64,000 bases of DNA from positions 1 through 64,000 of the forward strand of contig NZ_JAINZO010000002.1 of the NCBI RefSeq assembly GCF_020179605.1, read 5' to 3'. How positions within the stretch are numbered: position 1 is the stretch's first letter; every line of letters starts with the position of its first letter. Positions 1 to 8,046 of the stretch are shown piece by piece. The position numbers and the translations under genes were made by a program. Origin of the DNA: Geomonas agri. Its GTDB lineage: Bacteria; Desulfobacterota; Desulfuromonadia; Geobacterales; Geobacteraceae. The notes beneath the pieces are model-generated. The model was not told the DNA's origin and made no database searches. It worked only from the letters and a program-made list of their open reading frames with translations.

Positions 1-130
1 TTAAAATGAAACCGGAAAATCCGATTCTAGTTTGAAACAACTGACTTGTTACATTTTGAAACTCGCAAATGCTGTTTCGTCTACTATTTAGTTTTCAAAG
101 ACCAAGCCGCCGTGTTGCGACAGACTCAGC
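1..130 (-). other. Leader of an rRNA operon (16S gene just outside the left edge)
   Basis: Read on the minus strand, this stretch runs from a strong promoter towards the left edge and contains a boxA-like antitermination element (GGTCTTTGAAAAC, complement of 91-103) followed by AT-rich leader. This arrangement is typical of the region just before a 16S rRNA gene. The 16S sequence itself is not in the window, so the assignment is inferred from the promoter pair, the boxA and the absence of any ORF. Confidence 0.6.
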
Positions 131-182
131 ACCCTACCTGAACCGTTGCCGCCTGTCAACATTTTCTTTCAAAAATTTTTCG
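131..182 (-). promoter_or_regulatory. Proximal rrn promoter (P2) with UP element
   Basis: On the minus strand, TTGACA (complement of 154-159) is followed after exactly 17 bases by TAGGGT (complement of 131-136). Upstream of the -35 box lies an AT-rich tract (161-182) resembling an UP element. The predicted start at about 124 is some 20 bases before the boxA-like motif. Confidence 0.6.
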
Positions 183-315
183 AGGCATTTTGCAGTGGCC
201 TGATCCAGAGATCGTGCCCGAAAGACTGTCAGAACACCACGAGGTGCTCCTGTGGCCCTTCTTCCTGCCGGTTCAATATTCGGTTGCAAAGAGCGTCGTT
301 GCTGCGGAGTCGACG

Positions 316-371
316 TTTATAACAAAGCGCATCCCCACCGTCAACGATTTAATGAATAAAATTCTTTAACC
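316..371 (-). promoter_or_regulatory. Distal rrn promoter (P1) with UP element
   Basis: On the minus strand, TTGACG (complement of 339-344) and TATAAA (complement of 316-321) are separated by 17 bases, and the 25 bases upstream of the -35 are very AT-rich. With the second promoter about 185 bases downstream it forms the tandem P1/P2 arrangement usual for rRNA operons. Confidence 0.6.
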
Positions 372-557
372 TCATCCAATTCCCCACAACGACAACCGGA
401 ACAGCCCGAGGACAACAAAGCACCGAGAAGATGAGCTAGAAGGAGAGAACACGCAATTCAGTTTGGAAGAGGGAGCGATGCGGGAAGTATCAAGTTGTCA
501 ACGGTGGCTGGGGGACGAGGTTAAATGATAGCCGGCCCATACCAGACTGTCAAACTT

Positions 558-624
558 AAAAAAGCGTAACATCAAGTGCCAGCGTCAAAAACTCAGACTC
601 CTGGCCAGTTGCTGTTACGCTTTT
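558..624 (-). terminator. Terminator of the cupin/XRE regulator gene
   Basis: AGCGTAACA (563-571) and TGTTACGCT (613-621) form a 9-bp stem with a partly paired loop. On the minus strand the stem is followed by a run of six T, so it ends the gene stopping at 654 and separates it from the rrn promoters. Confidence 0.75.
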
Positions 625-653
625 CGTTGTTTGTTTAACGGAGAACTGGAGGC

Positions 654-1253
654 CTAGCTCTTGGTGTAGAGTACGGCAACGGCCCGGGCACGAACCTCTC
701 CGACCGACACATAGCCATGGGGCTCGGAGGATTCATAGTAAATGCTGTCGCCGGGATAGAGCCGCATGACCTCGTCGGCGTAGTGGAACTCCAGCTCACC
801 GTCGAGCAGATAGAGAAACTCGACTCCTTCGTGGCTGTAGAAGAGGCTGGTATCCCATTCGCGCTGCTCGAACTCGATCAGGAAAGGCTCCACCTTCTTC
901 TGGCGCATGCCGGGTGCCAGGGGCTTATACATATACCCCTGCTGCACGGCGTCCTTGCCGGGACGGCGCTGGCTGCCCAGCGGGGACTGGTCGCCGCGGG
1001 TCAGCATGAACTTCTGCCGGTCCCCCGCCTCCTCGAAGAAGTAGTGAATACCTACTTTGAGTCCCTTGGCGATCTTCAGCAGGGTGGCGATGGGCGGCGT
1101 GACCTGGTCGTTCTCGATCTGCGACAGGAGCGGCTTGGACAGACCGGTCATATCAGCCAGGGCCTGGAGGGTGAGCCGTTGTTCCTGGCGCAGTCCACGC
1201 ACCTTCTCACCCAGCTTCATCTCTCTTATTTCCTGCTTGATCTTTTCTTGCAC
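654..1253 (-). CDS. XRE-family regulator with C-terminal cupin domain
   Basis: The 199-residue protein has an XRE helix-turn-helix (about residues 13-70; LTLQALADMTGLSKPLLSQIEN) and a cupin_2 ligand-binding domain (about 120-195; ends VEFLYLLDGELEFHYADE). This family usually controls polyamine, amino-acid or carbon-source genes; the ligand cannot be told from sequence. GTG at 1253 is chosen because it follows GGGGGT and lies downstream of a TTGACG-17-TATATA promoter, whereas the ATG at 1292 lies upstream of that -10 box. An inverted repeat over the promoter suggests autoregulation. It stands alone between a terminator and a divergent protease gene. Confidence 0.85.
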   Translation of the reverse strand: MQEKIKQEIREMKLGEKVRGLRQEQRLTLQALADMTGLSKPLLSQIENDQVTPPIATLLKIAKGLKVGIHYFFEEAGDRQKFMLTRGDQSPLGSQRRPGKDAVQQGYMYKPLAPGMRQKKVEPFLIEFEQREWDTSLFYSHEGVEFLYLLDGELEFHYADEVMRLYPGDSIYYESSEPHGYVSVGEVRARAVAVLYTKS

Positions 1254-1270
1254 GCGACACCCCCGTCTCT

Positions 1271-1311
1271 GCATATATATGCAAATACCCATCTGCCGTC
1301 AAGGGGTATTT
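1271..1311 (-). promoter_or_regulatory. Promoter and putative operator of the cupin/XRE gene
   Basis: On the minus strand TTGACG (complement of 1297-1302) and TATATA (1274-1279) are 17 bases apart. An inverted repeat, AAATACCC (1283-1290) and GGGTATTT (1304-1311), straddles the -35 and spacer, and the -10 sits in the palindrome TGCATATATATGCA (1270-1283). Both are plausible autorepressor sites. Confidence 0.6.
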
Positions 1312-1349
1312 ACAGAACGGTGAGAGAGTTGCTGAATCTGCCGAAAGGG

Positions 1350-1378
1350 TTGACATCAATCTGGTTTTTGGCTACGCT
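1350..1378 (+). promoter_or_regulatory. Sigma-70-type promoter of the HtrA gene
   Basis: TTGACA (1350-1355) and TACGCT (1373-1378) are separated by 17 bases and lie 40 bases upstream of the protease start codon. The predicted RNA start is near 1385. Confidence 0.55.
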
Positions 1379-1418
1379 TTTTGCTTCCCGCTAAGCCTTT
1401 CATTTAAAGGAGCGACAA

Positions 1419-2852
1419 ATGAAAAGCGTCCGACTACTCGTTGTCTTCCTGATCCTTTCCACAATCCTGTCTTCGTGCAAAAAGAAAGAAGGCGCTCTCC
1501 TGTATGAATCGGACAGAAAAGAATCTGTACCAGCTCCGGTCCAGGAAGTTCCCAAAGACATACTGAACACCCAGCAGGCATTCACCTCCCTGGTGAAAAA
1601 AGTCACTCCTTCAGTAGTAAACATATCCACTGTCGGCAAGAAAAAACTTGTCCGTCCGTTCTTCGAAGGCTCCCCCTTCTTCGAGGATTTTTTTGGAGAT
1701 TCAGGCCGCCCGCAATACCGCAGGGAGAGCAGCCTCGGCTCCGGCTTCATCCTGAACAAGGAAGGATACATCGTCACCAACGACCACGTGGTTAGGGACG
1801 CGGAGACGATCCAGGTCAAGCTCTCCAACGAGAGCGTTTATCCCGGCAAGGTGATCGGCTCGGACCCCAAGACGGACATCGCCGTCATCAAGATTAACGC
1901 CAAAGAACCGCTGCCGGCGGCAGTGCTGGGGGACTCCAGCAAACTGCAGGTCGGACAGTGGGCCGTCGCCATCGGCAACCCCTTCGGCCTGGACCGCACC
2001 GTAACCGTCGGTGTCATCTCCGCCACCGGCAGGTCCAACATGGGGATCGAGACCTACGAGGACTTCATCCAGACCGACGCGTCCATCAACCCCGGTAACT
2101 CCGGTGGACCGCTACTCAACATCTACGGTGAGGTGATCGGTATCAATACTGCGATCGTGGCCGCCGGGCAGGGGATCGGATTCGCCATACCGGTAAACAT
2201 GGCCAAGCAGGTCGTCACCCAACTGATCACCAAGGGGAACGTAAGCCGGGGTTGGCTCGGTGTCTCGATCCAGTCGGTCACCGACGAGATGGCCAAATCC
2301 TTCGGGCTTCCCAAGGCCGGCGGTGCCCTGGTCAACGACGTGGTCCCCGGCGGCCCGGCAGCCAAGGCCGGCATCCTGCAGGGGGATATCATCACCGCGT
2401 TCAACGGCGAGAGCGTCAAGGACGTACGGCAACTGCAGCGCCTAGTGGGTGAGACCCCCATCGGCAGGAAGGTCGACATCTCCCTGTACCGCGACGGCAA
2501 AGAGGTGAAGGTCTCGGTCACCACTGCCCCGGCGGACAGCGCACCCGCGCAGTCTCAGATGCAAAGGCCGGAGCGCGACGCCGGGCTGCTGGGCCTGTCC
2601 GTCGAGGAGGTCGGTCCGGAAATGCGCCGGCGCGGCATCACTGGCGTCGTGGTAAGCGACCTCGAGCCGGGGGGCATCGCCGAGGAAAGCGGCATCCAGC
2701 GCGGCGACGTCATCGTGTCGGTGAACCAGAAGAAGGTACGTAACCTCGCGGAGTACCAAAAGGCGATGAAGGACGCCAACAACCGGGGCGCGGTGGCGCT
2801 CCTGGTGAGGCGCGGAAACGCCAACATCTATTTCGCCTTAAAATTAAGATAG
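1419..2852 (+). CDS. DegQ/HtrA-family periplasmic serine protease, probable lipoprotein
   Basis: This 477-residue protein is a Do-type protease for periplasmic protein quality control. The N-terminus is a lipoprotein signal with lipobox LSSC (Cys20), so it is probably membrane-anchored rather than freely soluble. The trypsin-like domain has the full triad: His123 (TNDHVV), Asp153 (KTDIAVI) and Ser228 (GNSGGP). Two PDZ domains follow (about 255-345 and 385-470), the DegP/DegQ layout. AAAGGAG lies 7 bases before the ATG. It has its own promoter and diverges from the cupin regulator. The family call is firm; degP versus degQ cannot be decided. Confidence 0.93.
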   Translation: MKSVRLLVVFLILSTILSSCKKKEGALLYESDRKESVPAPVQEVPKDILNTQQAFTSLVKKVTPSVVNISTVGKKKLVRPFFEGSPFFEDFFGDSGRPQYRRESSLGSGFILNKEGYIVTNDHVVRDAETIQVKLSNESVYPGKVIGSDPKTDIAVIKINAKEPLPAAVLGDSSKLQVGQWAVAIGNPFGLDRTVTVGVISATGRSNMGIETYEDFIQTDASINPGNSGGPLLNIYGEVIGINTAIVAAGQGIGFAIPVNMAKQVVTQLITKGNVSRGWLGVSIQSVTDEMAKSFGLPKAGGALVNDVVPGGPAAKAGILQGDIITAFNGESVKDVRQLQRLVGETPIGRKVDISLYRDGKEVKVSVTTAPADSAPAQSQMQRPERDAGLLGLSVEEVGPEMRRRGITGVVVSDLEPGGIAEESGIQRGDVIVSVNQKKVRNLAEYQKAMKDANNRGAVALLVRRGNANIYFALKLR

Positions 2853-2912
2853 AATCTTGATGCAAAACTGCGTATAGTGTGCCCTGATTATTTGACCGCC
2901 AGGAGATTTTCG

Positions 2913-3176
2913 ATGAGTCTCATAGAAAACCAGGATCAGGCGAGAAGGCTGGCCAGGGCAATCGTATCGGACGTAGCCCTTTACAACCGCGAGAAGGTCG
3001 AACAGGGGATCAAGGAAGACAACATCTTCGAGCTCTTGAACGAGCAACTGACAGAGGGACGGGAGCACTTCCAGTCGCGGGTGAGCAAGGAACTCGCGGA
3101 ATCCAATATCTTCGATATCGCCGTGGTCGACGTACTGATCAAGCGGGCGGGAAAGATCGAATCGAACATCTGGTAG
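2913..3176 (+). CDS. Small conserved hypothetical protein (87 aa)
   Basis: An 87-residue, mostly helical and charged protein (begins MSLIENQDQARRLARAI, ends IKRAGKIESNIW). ATG 2913 is chosen over the upstream ATG at 2877 because AGGAG (2900-2904) sits correctly before it. No catalytic motif, signal peptide or membrane segment is seen. It lies 60 bases after the protease gene and is followed by a strong terminator, so it may be co-transcribed with htrA. The composition and ribosome site support a real gene; the function is unknown. Confidence 0.7.
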   Translation: MSLIENQDQARRLARAIVSDVALYNREKVEQGIKEDNIFELLNEQLTEGREHFQSRVSKELAESNIFDIAVVDVLIKRAGKIESNIW

Positions 3177-3204
3177 CAGTACAACTTCAACACTGACAGG
3201 TCCC

Positions 3205-3243
3205 GGGCGCGCTTCCATTCAGAAACGCGCCCGCGCTTTTTTT
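3205..3243 (+). terminator. Rho-independent terminator
   Basis: GGGCGCG (3205-3211) and CGCGCCC (3226-3232) form a GC-rich stem, extended by a second GCGC, followed by seven T. It ends the htrA / 87-aa gene transcript. Confidence 0.85.
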
Positions 3244-3277
3244 ACGGGAGTCCCTCTCCCAGGAGAAACCAACATAG

Positions 3278-4237
3278 ATGGAACCGATTGAACTTACCTT
3301 CCCCTGCGGCGCTGACCCCGAGCGGCTGGACAGCTTCATCGCCCGCAGCGTCCCCGAAATCACCCGTTCCGCGGCCCTCCGGCTGATCGAAACCGGCCAG
3401 GCCATGGTGAACGGCCAGCCGCAAAAGCCGTCCCTCAAGCTCAAGGGAGGCGAAGCGGTGACGGTGACCATTCCCCCGCCGGCACCAGCCCAACCGCAAC
3501 CGGAGGAGATCCCGCTCGAGGTCCTGTATGAAGACAGCGACATCGTCGTGGTCAACAAGGGCGCGGGCATGGTGGTGCACCCCGGCGCGGGCAACGCCGA
3601 GGGAACCCTGGTCAACGCGCTCCTCGCCCACTGCAAAGACCTGTCGGGCATCGGCGGGGAGCTCAGGCCGGGCATCGTGCACCGCATTGACAAAGACACT
3701 TCTGGGACGCTGGTGATCGCCAAGAGTGACCGGGCCCACAACGGGCTTGCCGAGCAGTTCAAGGTGCACTCCATCAAGCGGATCTACCTCGCGCTGGTGT
3801 ACGGCAATCCCAAGGAGGACCGGGGACGCATCGAGAGCGTGATCGGGCGGCACCCGGTGGAGCGCAAGAAGATGTCGGGCAAGGCGCGGCACGGCAAGAA
3901 CGCTATCACCCACTGGCGCGTCGAGGCCCGCTACCCTGGCATCTCGCTGGTACGCCTCAAGCTGGAGACCGGGCGCACGCACCAGATCAGGGTGCACCTC
4001 TCCGAGTCTGGGCACCCGCTGCTGGCGGACGAGGTCTACGGCGGCGGCAGTCGGCTGGCCCAATTGAAGGACCCGGTCCTCAAGCAGATGATCAGGGCGA
4101 TGGGGCGCCAGGCGCTGCACGCCAAGACCCTCGGATTCATCCACCCGGTCAGCGGCGAATACCTGGAGTTCGACACGGAACTGCCGCCGGACATGGCGGG
4201 CATCATCGCCTACCTGGAAGAGAAAAACAGGGACTAG
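3278..4237 (+). CDS. rluD: RluA/RluD-family 23S rRNA pseudouridine synthase
   Basis: The 319-residue protein has an N-terminal S4 RNA-binding domain (about 12-75) and a pseudouridine synthase domain. The signature HRIDKDTSGTLVIAK carries the catalytic Asp, and LETGRTHQIRVHL matches the conserved RTHQIR motif. Length and domain order fit RluD, which modifies helix 69 of 23S rRNA, but other RluA-family substrates are possible. AGGAG lies 14 bases upstream of the ATG. pgeF follows 41 bases downstream, the same order seen in many proteobacteria. Confidence 0.88.
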   Translation: MEPIELTFPCGADPERLDSFIARSVPEITRSAALRLIETGQAMVNGQPQKPSLKLKGGEAVTVTIPPPAPAQPQPEEIPLEVLYEDSDIVVVNKGAGMVVHPGAGNAEGTLVNALLAHCKDLSGIGGELRPGIVHRIDKDTSGTLVIAKSDRAHNGLAEQFKVHSIKRIYLALVYGNPKEDRGRIESVIGRHPVERKKMSGKARHGKNAITHWRVEARYPGISLVRLKLETGRTHQIRVHLSESGHPLLADEVYGGGSRLAQLKDPVLKQMIRAMGRQALHAKTLGFIHPVSGEYLEFDTELPPDMAGIIAYLEEKNRD

Positions 4238-4278
4238 GGGCTAGAGAAATAATTAATACATAGAAAGAGGTGTCATAC

Positions 4279-5076
4279 ATGGAAATGCAGAAAGCAGGAA
4301 AGATCCAGTACCTGAAACCGCGACTCGCCGCAGGCGCTGTCGCAGGCTTCACCACGCGCCACGAAGGGGTGTCGCGTCCCCCGTACAACTCGCTCAACCT
4401 GGGGAGCAACACGCTGGACTCCTCGCACAACGTGGAGGGGAACCGCAGCCTGCTCGCCCGCAGCCTGGGGGCGACGCTGGACCGCTTCCTCACCGTGAGC
4501 CAGGTGCACGGCACCGACCTCCTGGTGATCGACGCGCCCAACCCTGAACTGTCCCACTTCCTGAAGCTCGAGTGCGACGGCATCGTCACCAACCAGCCCG
4601 GTATCATGATCGCTGTCTGCGTCGCCGACTGCGTGCCCGTCCTGCTGCACGACCCGGTGCAGAAGGTGGTGGCCGCACTGCACGCAGGGTGGCAGGGAAC
4701 CGCGGGCAACATCGCCGCCAAGGGCGTTGAAGCGCTGGTGAACCTCTTCGGCTGCGCCAAGAAGGACATCCGTGCTGCCATCGGCCCCCACATCGGCGCC
4801 TGCTGCTACGAGGTGGACGCCCCGGTGCGCGACGCCTTCAAACAGGCGGGCATGGCCTGGGACCTGTGCGCCACGGCGCAGGCGGAAGGCAAATGGATGC
4901 TCGACCTGGGCAAAGCCAACCGCCAACTGCTCCTGGACGCAGGCCTTGCCGCCGACCAGATCCAGGTGAGCGAGCACTGCGTCAGCTGCAACCAGGAGCT
5001 GTTCTTCTCCTACCGCCGCGACGAAGGTGACACCGGCAGGCAGGTGGGCTTCATCATGCTGGAAGGTGAGCAATAA
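4279..5076 (+). CDS. pgeF: Purine nucleoside phosphorylase / laccase-domain protein (YfiH/PgeF family)
   Basis: A 265-residue member of the former DUF152 'polyphenol oxidase' family, now known as purine nucleoside phosphorylases/adenosine deaminases. Conserved metal-ligand motifs are visible: VCVADCVPVLLHD, HAGWQGTAGN, GACCYEVD and HCVSCNQELFFSYRRD. ATG 4279 is preferred to the GTG at 4270 because GAAAGAGG ends 8 bases before it. It follows the rluD-like gene closely, a common pairing linked to peptidoglycan or nucleoside clean-up. Assignment to the family is secure; the natural substrate is not. Confidence 0.85.
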   Translation: MEMQKAGKIQYLKPRLAAGAVAGFTTRHEGVSRPPYNSLNLGSNTLDSSHNVEGNRSLLARSLGATLDRFLTVSQVHGTDLLVIDAPNPELSHFLKLECDGIVTNQPGIMIAVCVADCVPVLLHDPVQKVVAALHAGWQGTAGNIAAKGVEALVNLFGCAKKDIRAAIGPHIGACCYEVDAPVRDAFKQAGMAWDLCATAQAEGKWMLDLGKANRQLLLDAGLAADQIQVSEHCVSCNQELFFSYRRDEGDTGRQVGFIMLEGEQ

Positions 5077-5149
5077 GCTGTAGCACTCCGGCTAAGCTTC
5101 TGATATAAGACGGCGGAGAGTTAGAACCTTTTACAGGAGGCGTCAACAG

Positions 5150-6208
5150 ATGAGGATCTTGTTAAGACTTGCCCTGCTCATGGTGGTAACCGGCGCGCTG
5201 TTCGGCTGTGCCCACAACTACTACAACATCCCCCAGGATACCTTGGAGAAGAAGGTGCGCACCATCGGTGTGGCGCCGTTCTTCGTGGATGCCGACAGCG
5301 ACATCAGGCACCCGGAAAAAGCGGCCATCCTCTCCATCGTGCGCGGCTACAACCTCAGGAACGAGAAAGAACTGGTGGCGAGAATCAGGAGCACCGGCAT
5401 ATTCTACGCAGTGCGCCCGGTGACTGCCGACCCGGACCGGCTCTTCAGCAGTCTGGTCTGGAACCGCGAGAAGCGCGACGACGCCCGCATCGTCTACAAC
5501 AAGTACTTCTTCAAAAAGGATGACCTGAAACAGCTGATGACCGAGAACGGCCTGGACGCGGTCCTCTTCGTGACCGTGAGCGGCCTCACCAAACCGGGCA
5601 AGGTCTATTCCAGCAACTTCCTTTCTTACCTGGAGACGGACTACAACTACCTCTCCATGTCCGCGGTGATGCTGGACCGCGAGGGAAGCACCATCTGGGA
5701 GTATCCCAACTTCCGTCGTGAGGTCCCGTCCTACCCGGTGTTCTTCTCGCTGCAGTACCCCGACTTTGACGAAGCCGCGGCGAACCTGACCGAGAAGGTC
5801 GACGTGAAGTTCAAGACGGTGGCGGGGGTTAACGCCGCCTTCGCCAAGAGCGAGCCCTCCTCCGTTTCCAACGGCCCCGAGGTCTCCACCCTCTACGTTA
5901 AGCAGTTCGACGAGATGCTCGCCCTGATGCAGACCTACAAGCCGCTCTTCGGTGGGAAAGAGAAGGAAAAAGAAATGCAGCCGGCTCCGGCCAGCGCTCC
6001 GGTCTACTACACCCCGCCTGCGGCTCCGGCAGCTCCTGCCCCCGCGGCACCGGCACCGGCCCCGGCCGCCCCGCCGGCGCCCCAGGCTGCGGCACCGGCG
6101 GCACCGGCTCCCCAGCCGGCCGCGGCGCCGGCATCCGCGCCGGCAACGGCGGGTCCGGCCCCGATCACCTCGGTGGACATCGTCCCGGAACAGCCTGCCG
6201 CGAAGTAG
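5150..6208 (+). CDS. Lipoprotein with Ala/Pro-rich C-terminal tail
   Basis: A 352-residue protein with a lipoprotein signal (lipobox LFGC, Cys20), so anchored in the inner or outer membrane. The body (about 25-270) has no recognised catalytic motif; it begins with a VRTIGVAPFFVD segment like those of outer-membrane-associated lipoproteins. From about residue 275 the protein is almost purely Ala and Pro, a low-complexity tether likely to span periplasm or peptidoglycan. AGGAGG precedes the ATG. A strong terminator follows. Function unknown; a structural envelope role is inferred. Confidence 0.8.
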   Translation: MRILLRLALLMVVTGALFGCAHNYYNIPQDTLEKKVRTIGVAPFFVDADSDIRHPEKAAILSIVRGYNLRNEKELVARIRSTGIFYAVRPVTADPDRLFSSLVWNREKRDDARIVYNKYFFKKDDLKQLMTENGLDAVLFVTVSGLTKPGKVYSSNFLSYLETDYNYLSMSAVMLDREGSTIWEYPNFRREVPSYPVFFSLQYPDFDEAAANLTEKVDVKFKTVAGVNAAFAKSEPSSVSNGPEVSTLYVKQFDEMLALMQTYKPLFGGKEKEKEMQPAPASAPVYYTPPAAPAAPAPAAPAPAPAAPPAPQAAAPAAPAPQPAAAPASAPATAGPAPITSVDIVPEQPAAK

Positions 6209-6274
6209 TAGCGGCCCCCCTCCTCTCGCAACGGGAGGGGAACCAACGCAGCTTCCGCGAGAGCCACAAACAAC

Positions 6275-6311
6275 AAAGGCGGCGCCGAGACCAGTTCTCG
6301 GCGCCGCCTTT
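6275..6311. terminator. Bidirectional terminator between convergent genes
   Basis: A perfect 16-bp stem (6275-6290 pairs with 6296-6311) of GGCGGCGCCGAGA type with a 5-base loop and A/T ends on both sides. It separates the plus-strand lipoprotein gene from the minus-strand glycogen genes and can act in both directions. Confidence 0.85.
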
Positions 6312-6334
6312 GTATTTCACGTGCACGGCCTTAA

Positions 6335-6499
6335 TTACAACTCCTCGAAGTCCTCGGGATCCTCCGGAGTTTCCTCTTCGCCGTCGGCCTCGTCCTCGTC
6401 GTCATAGTCCTCCTCGACCACGCGCTTCAGAAATTCCTTGTTGCTTTCGATGAGCCTCCGGATCTCACCGGCCAGTTCGTCGAGATCTTCGTGTTCCAC
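6335..6499 (-). CDS. Small acidic protein (54 aa) downstream of glgA
   Basis: A GTG-initiated ORF of 54 residues starting 3 bases after the glgA stop. GGAGG in the last codons of glgA lies 8 bases upstream, so it is probably translated together with glgA. The first 28 residues look like an amphipathic helix (LAGEIRRLIESNKEFLKRV); the rest is almost all Asp and Glu, ending EDPEDFEEL. No known domain. The reading frame, ribosome site and terminator just beyond the stop support it. It could be a regulatory or binding partner of glycogen synthase, which is speculation. Confidence 0.65.
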   Translation of the reverse strand: MEHEDLDELAGEIRRLIESNKEFLKRVVEEDYDDEDEADGEEETPEDPEDFEEL

Positions 6500-6502
6500 A
6501 GG

Positions 6503-7963
6503 TTACGCCTCCCCTCCCTTGCGCAGCAGGGCCTTGCGGTACAACTCCAGATACTTGTGTACCGAGTTCTGCCAGGAATAGTCACTGCTCATGCCGCGGC
6601 GCATCAGCTTCTTCCAGAACGCCTTGTCCTGGTAGGCGGTCAACGCCCGATTGATAGCCTCCCAAAGCGCCTCGGCGCTGTACTCATCGAACAAGAAGCC
6701 GTTGGGCGTCTTGTCGTTGTCCCGGGGGTCGAAAACGCTGTCGGCGAGCCCGCCGGTCCTGCGCACGACGGGGACTGTGCCGTAGCGCATGGCGATCAGC
6801 TGTCCCAACCCACACGGCTCGAAGAAGGACGGCATCAGGAACATGTCGCTGCCAGCGTAGATCTTGGGCGCGAGAGAATGGTCGAAGCCGCTGGTGAAGG
6901 CGATGTTGCGGGCACCGGCAGCTTTGATGTCATTGAAAGCCTTGAGGTAACGGTCCTCGCCGTTGCCCAGGAGTACCAGCTGCATGGGGGCCTTGGCGAT
7001 CATCGGCAACAGCTCCGCGATCAGGTCGAAGCCCTTCTGGGCCACCATGCGCGAGACCATGCCGAAGACGGGGATATCGGGGGCGCTGGCAAGCCCCATG
7101 AGTCGCTGCAGCCCGATCTTGTCCACCATCTTTCCGGACAGGGAGGCGTGGCTGTAATTCTTCATGATCTCCCGGTCCATGGCGGGATTCCATTCCTCGT
7201 AGTCGAGGCCGTTCAATATGCCGACCAGGTCGTCCTTCCTGGTCTGCAGCACCCCGTGCAGGCCACACCCCATCTCCGGCGTGCGGATCTCACGGCAGTA
7301 GGCCTCGGAGACAGTGGTCACCAGGTCGGCGGTGAGGATGCCTCCCTTCAGGAGGTTGACCTTGCCGTAAAATTCCAGCCCGTCGATGGTGAAGCACTCC
7401 TTGGAGAGCCCCATGGTGGCAAGCTCCTCCTTGGGGAAGAGCCCCTGGTAGGCGAGGTTATGAATGGTGAAGATGACCCCGGTCCTGGTGAAGAAGGGAT
7501 CATTCTTGCGCTCGTGCTTCAGGTAATGCGGGATCAGCGCCGTCTGCCAGTCGTGGCAGTGGATGATGTCCGGCCGGAAGTCCATCTTCTTCAGCAGTTC
7601 CAACACGCAGCGGCAGAAGAAGGAGAAGCGCTGGGCGTTGTCGGGATAGTCGCCGCTGGGGGTGCCGTAGAGCTCCTCGCGGGCGAAGTATTCCTTGTTC
7701 TCGATGAGGTAAACCGGGATCTCCCCGAGGGAAGCCTGGCGCAGAAAGCCTTTCTTTTCGACGCCGTCCACCATGACCGAGGCGCTCTTGCGTCCTTTGC
7801 GGACCGCCATGCCGCCCCGCTCGACCACGGAGTAAAAGGGCATCATGATTCTCACGTCATGACCAAGCGTCTTGAGAGTCTTCGGGAGCGCGCTGGCAAC
7901 GTCCGCCAGACCTCCGGTCTTGGCGAAGGGAGTAACCTCCGACGCAACAAACAAAATCTTCAT
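6503..7963 (-). CDS. glgA: Glycogen synthase (GT5)
   Basis: The 486-residue protein begins MKILFVASEVTPFAKTGGLA, the classical GlgA start containing the KTGGL sugar-nucleotide loop. It elongates alpha-1,4-glucan from ADP- or UDP-glucose in the cytoplasm. GT-B fold: GT5 N-terminal domain (about 1-240) and GT1 C-terminal domain with the PSFFEPCGLGQLIAMRYG motif holding the catalytic Glu and donor site. Length is normal. It is downstream of the GH57 and sugar nucleotidyltransferase genes, giving an alpha-glucan metabolism cluster. No glgB or free-standing glgC is in view. Confidence 0.95.
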   Translation of the reverse strand: MKILFVASEVTPFAKTGGLADVASALPKTLKTLGHDVRIMMPFYSVVERGGMAVRKGRKSASVMVDGVEKKGFLRQASLGEIPVYLIENKEYFAREELYGTPSGDYPDNAQRFSFFCRCVLELLKKMDFRPDIIHCHDWQTALIPHYLKHERKNDPFFTRTGVIFTIHNLAYQGLFPKEELATMGLSKECFTIDGLEFYGKVNLLKGGILTADLVTTVSEAYCREIRTPEMGCGLHGVLQTRKDDLVGILNGLDYEEWNPAMDREIMKNYSHASLSGKMVDKIGLQRLMGLASAPDIPVFGMVSRMVAQKGFDLIAELLPMIAKAPMQLVLLGNGEDRYLKAFNDIKAAGARNIAFTSGFDHSLAPKIYAGSDMFLMPSFFEPCGLGQLIAMRYGTVPVVRRTGGLADSVFDPRDNDKTPNGFLFDEYSAEALWEAINRALTAYQDKAFWKKLMRRGMSSDYSWQNSVHKYLELYRKALLRKGGEA

Positions 7964-8046
7964 GTAAAACCTCTAACACCCTGGAATTATAGGCATAGTC
8001 TAGATTAAGACTGCCCGCGGGTAAAGTTTTTTTGTAAAAGAAAAAT

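Noticed and set aside
717-1394. Long plus-strand ORF opposite the cupin/XRE gene
   Set aside because: Composition is that of an antisense shadow; no ribosome site, no domain, while the minus strand encodes a clear regulator.
6491-8008. 505-codon plus-strand ORF opposite glgA
   Set aside because: Shadow frame of a high-GC gene; glgA on the other strand has all family motifs.
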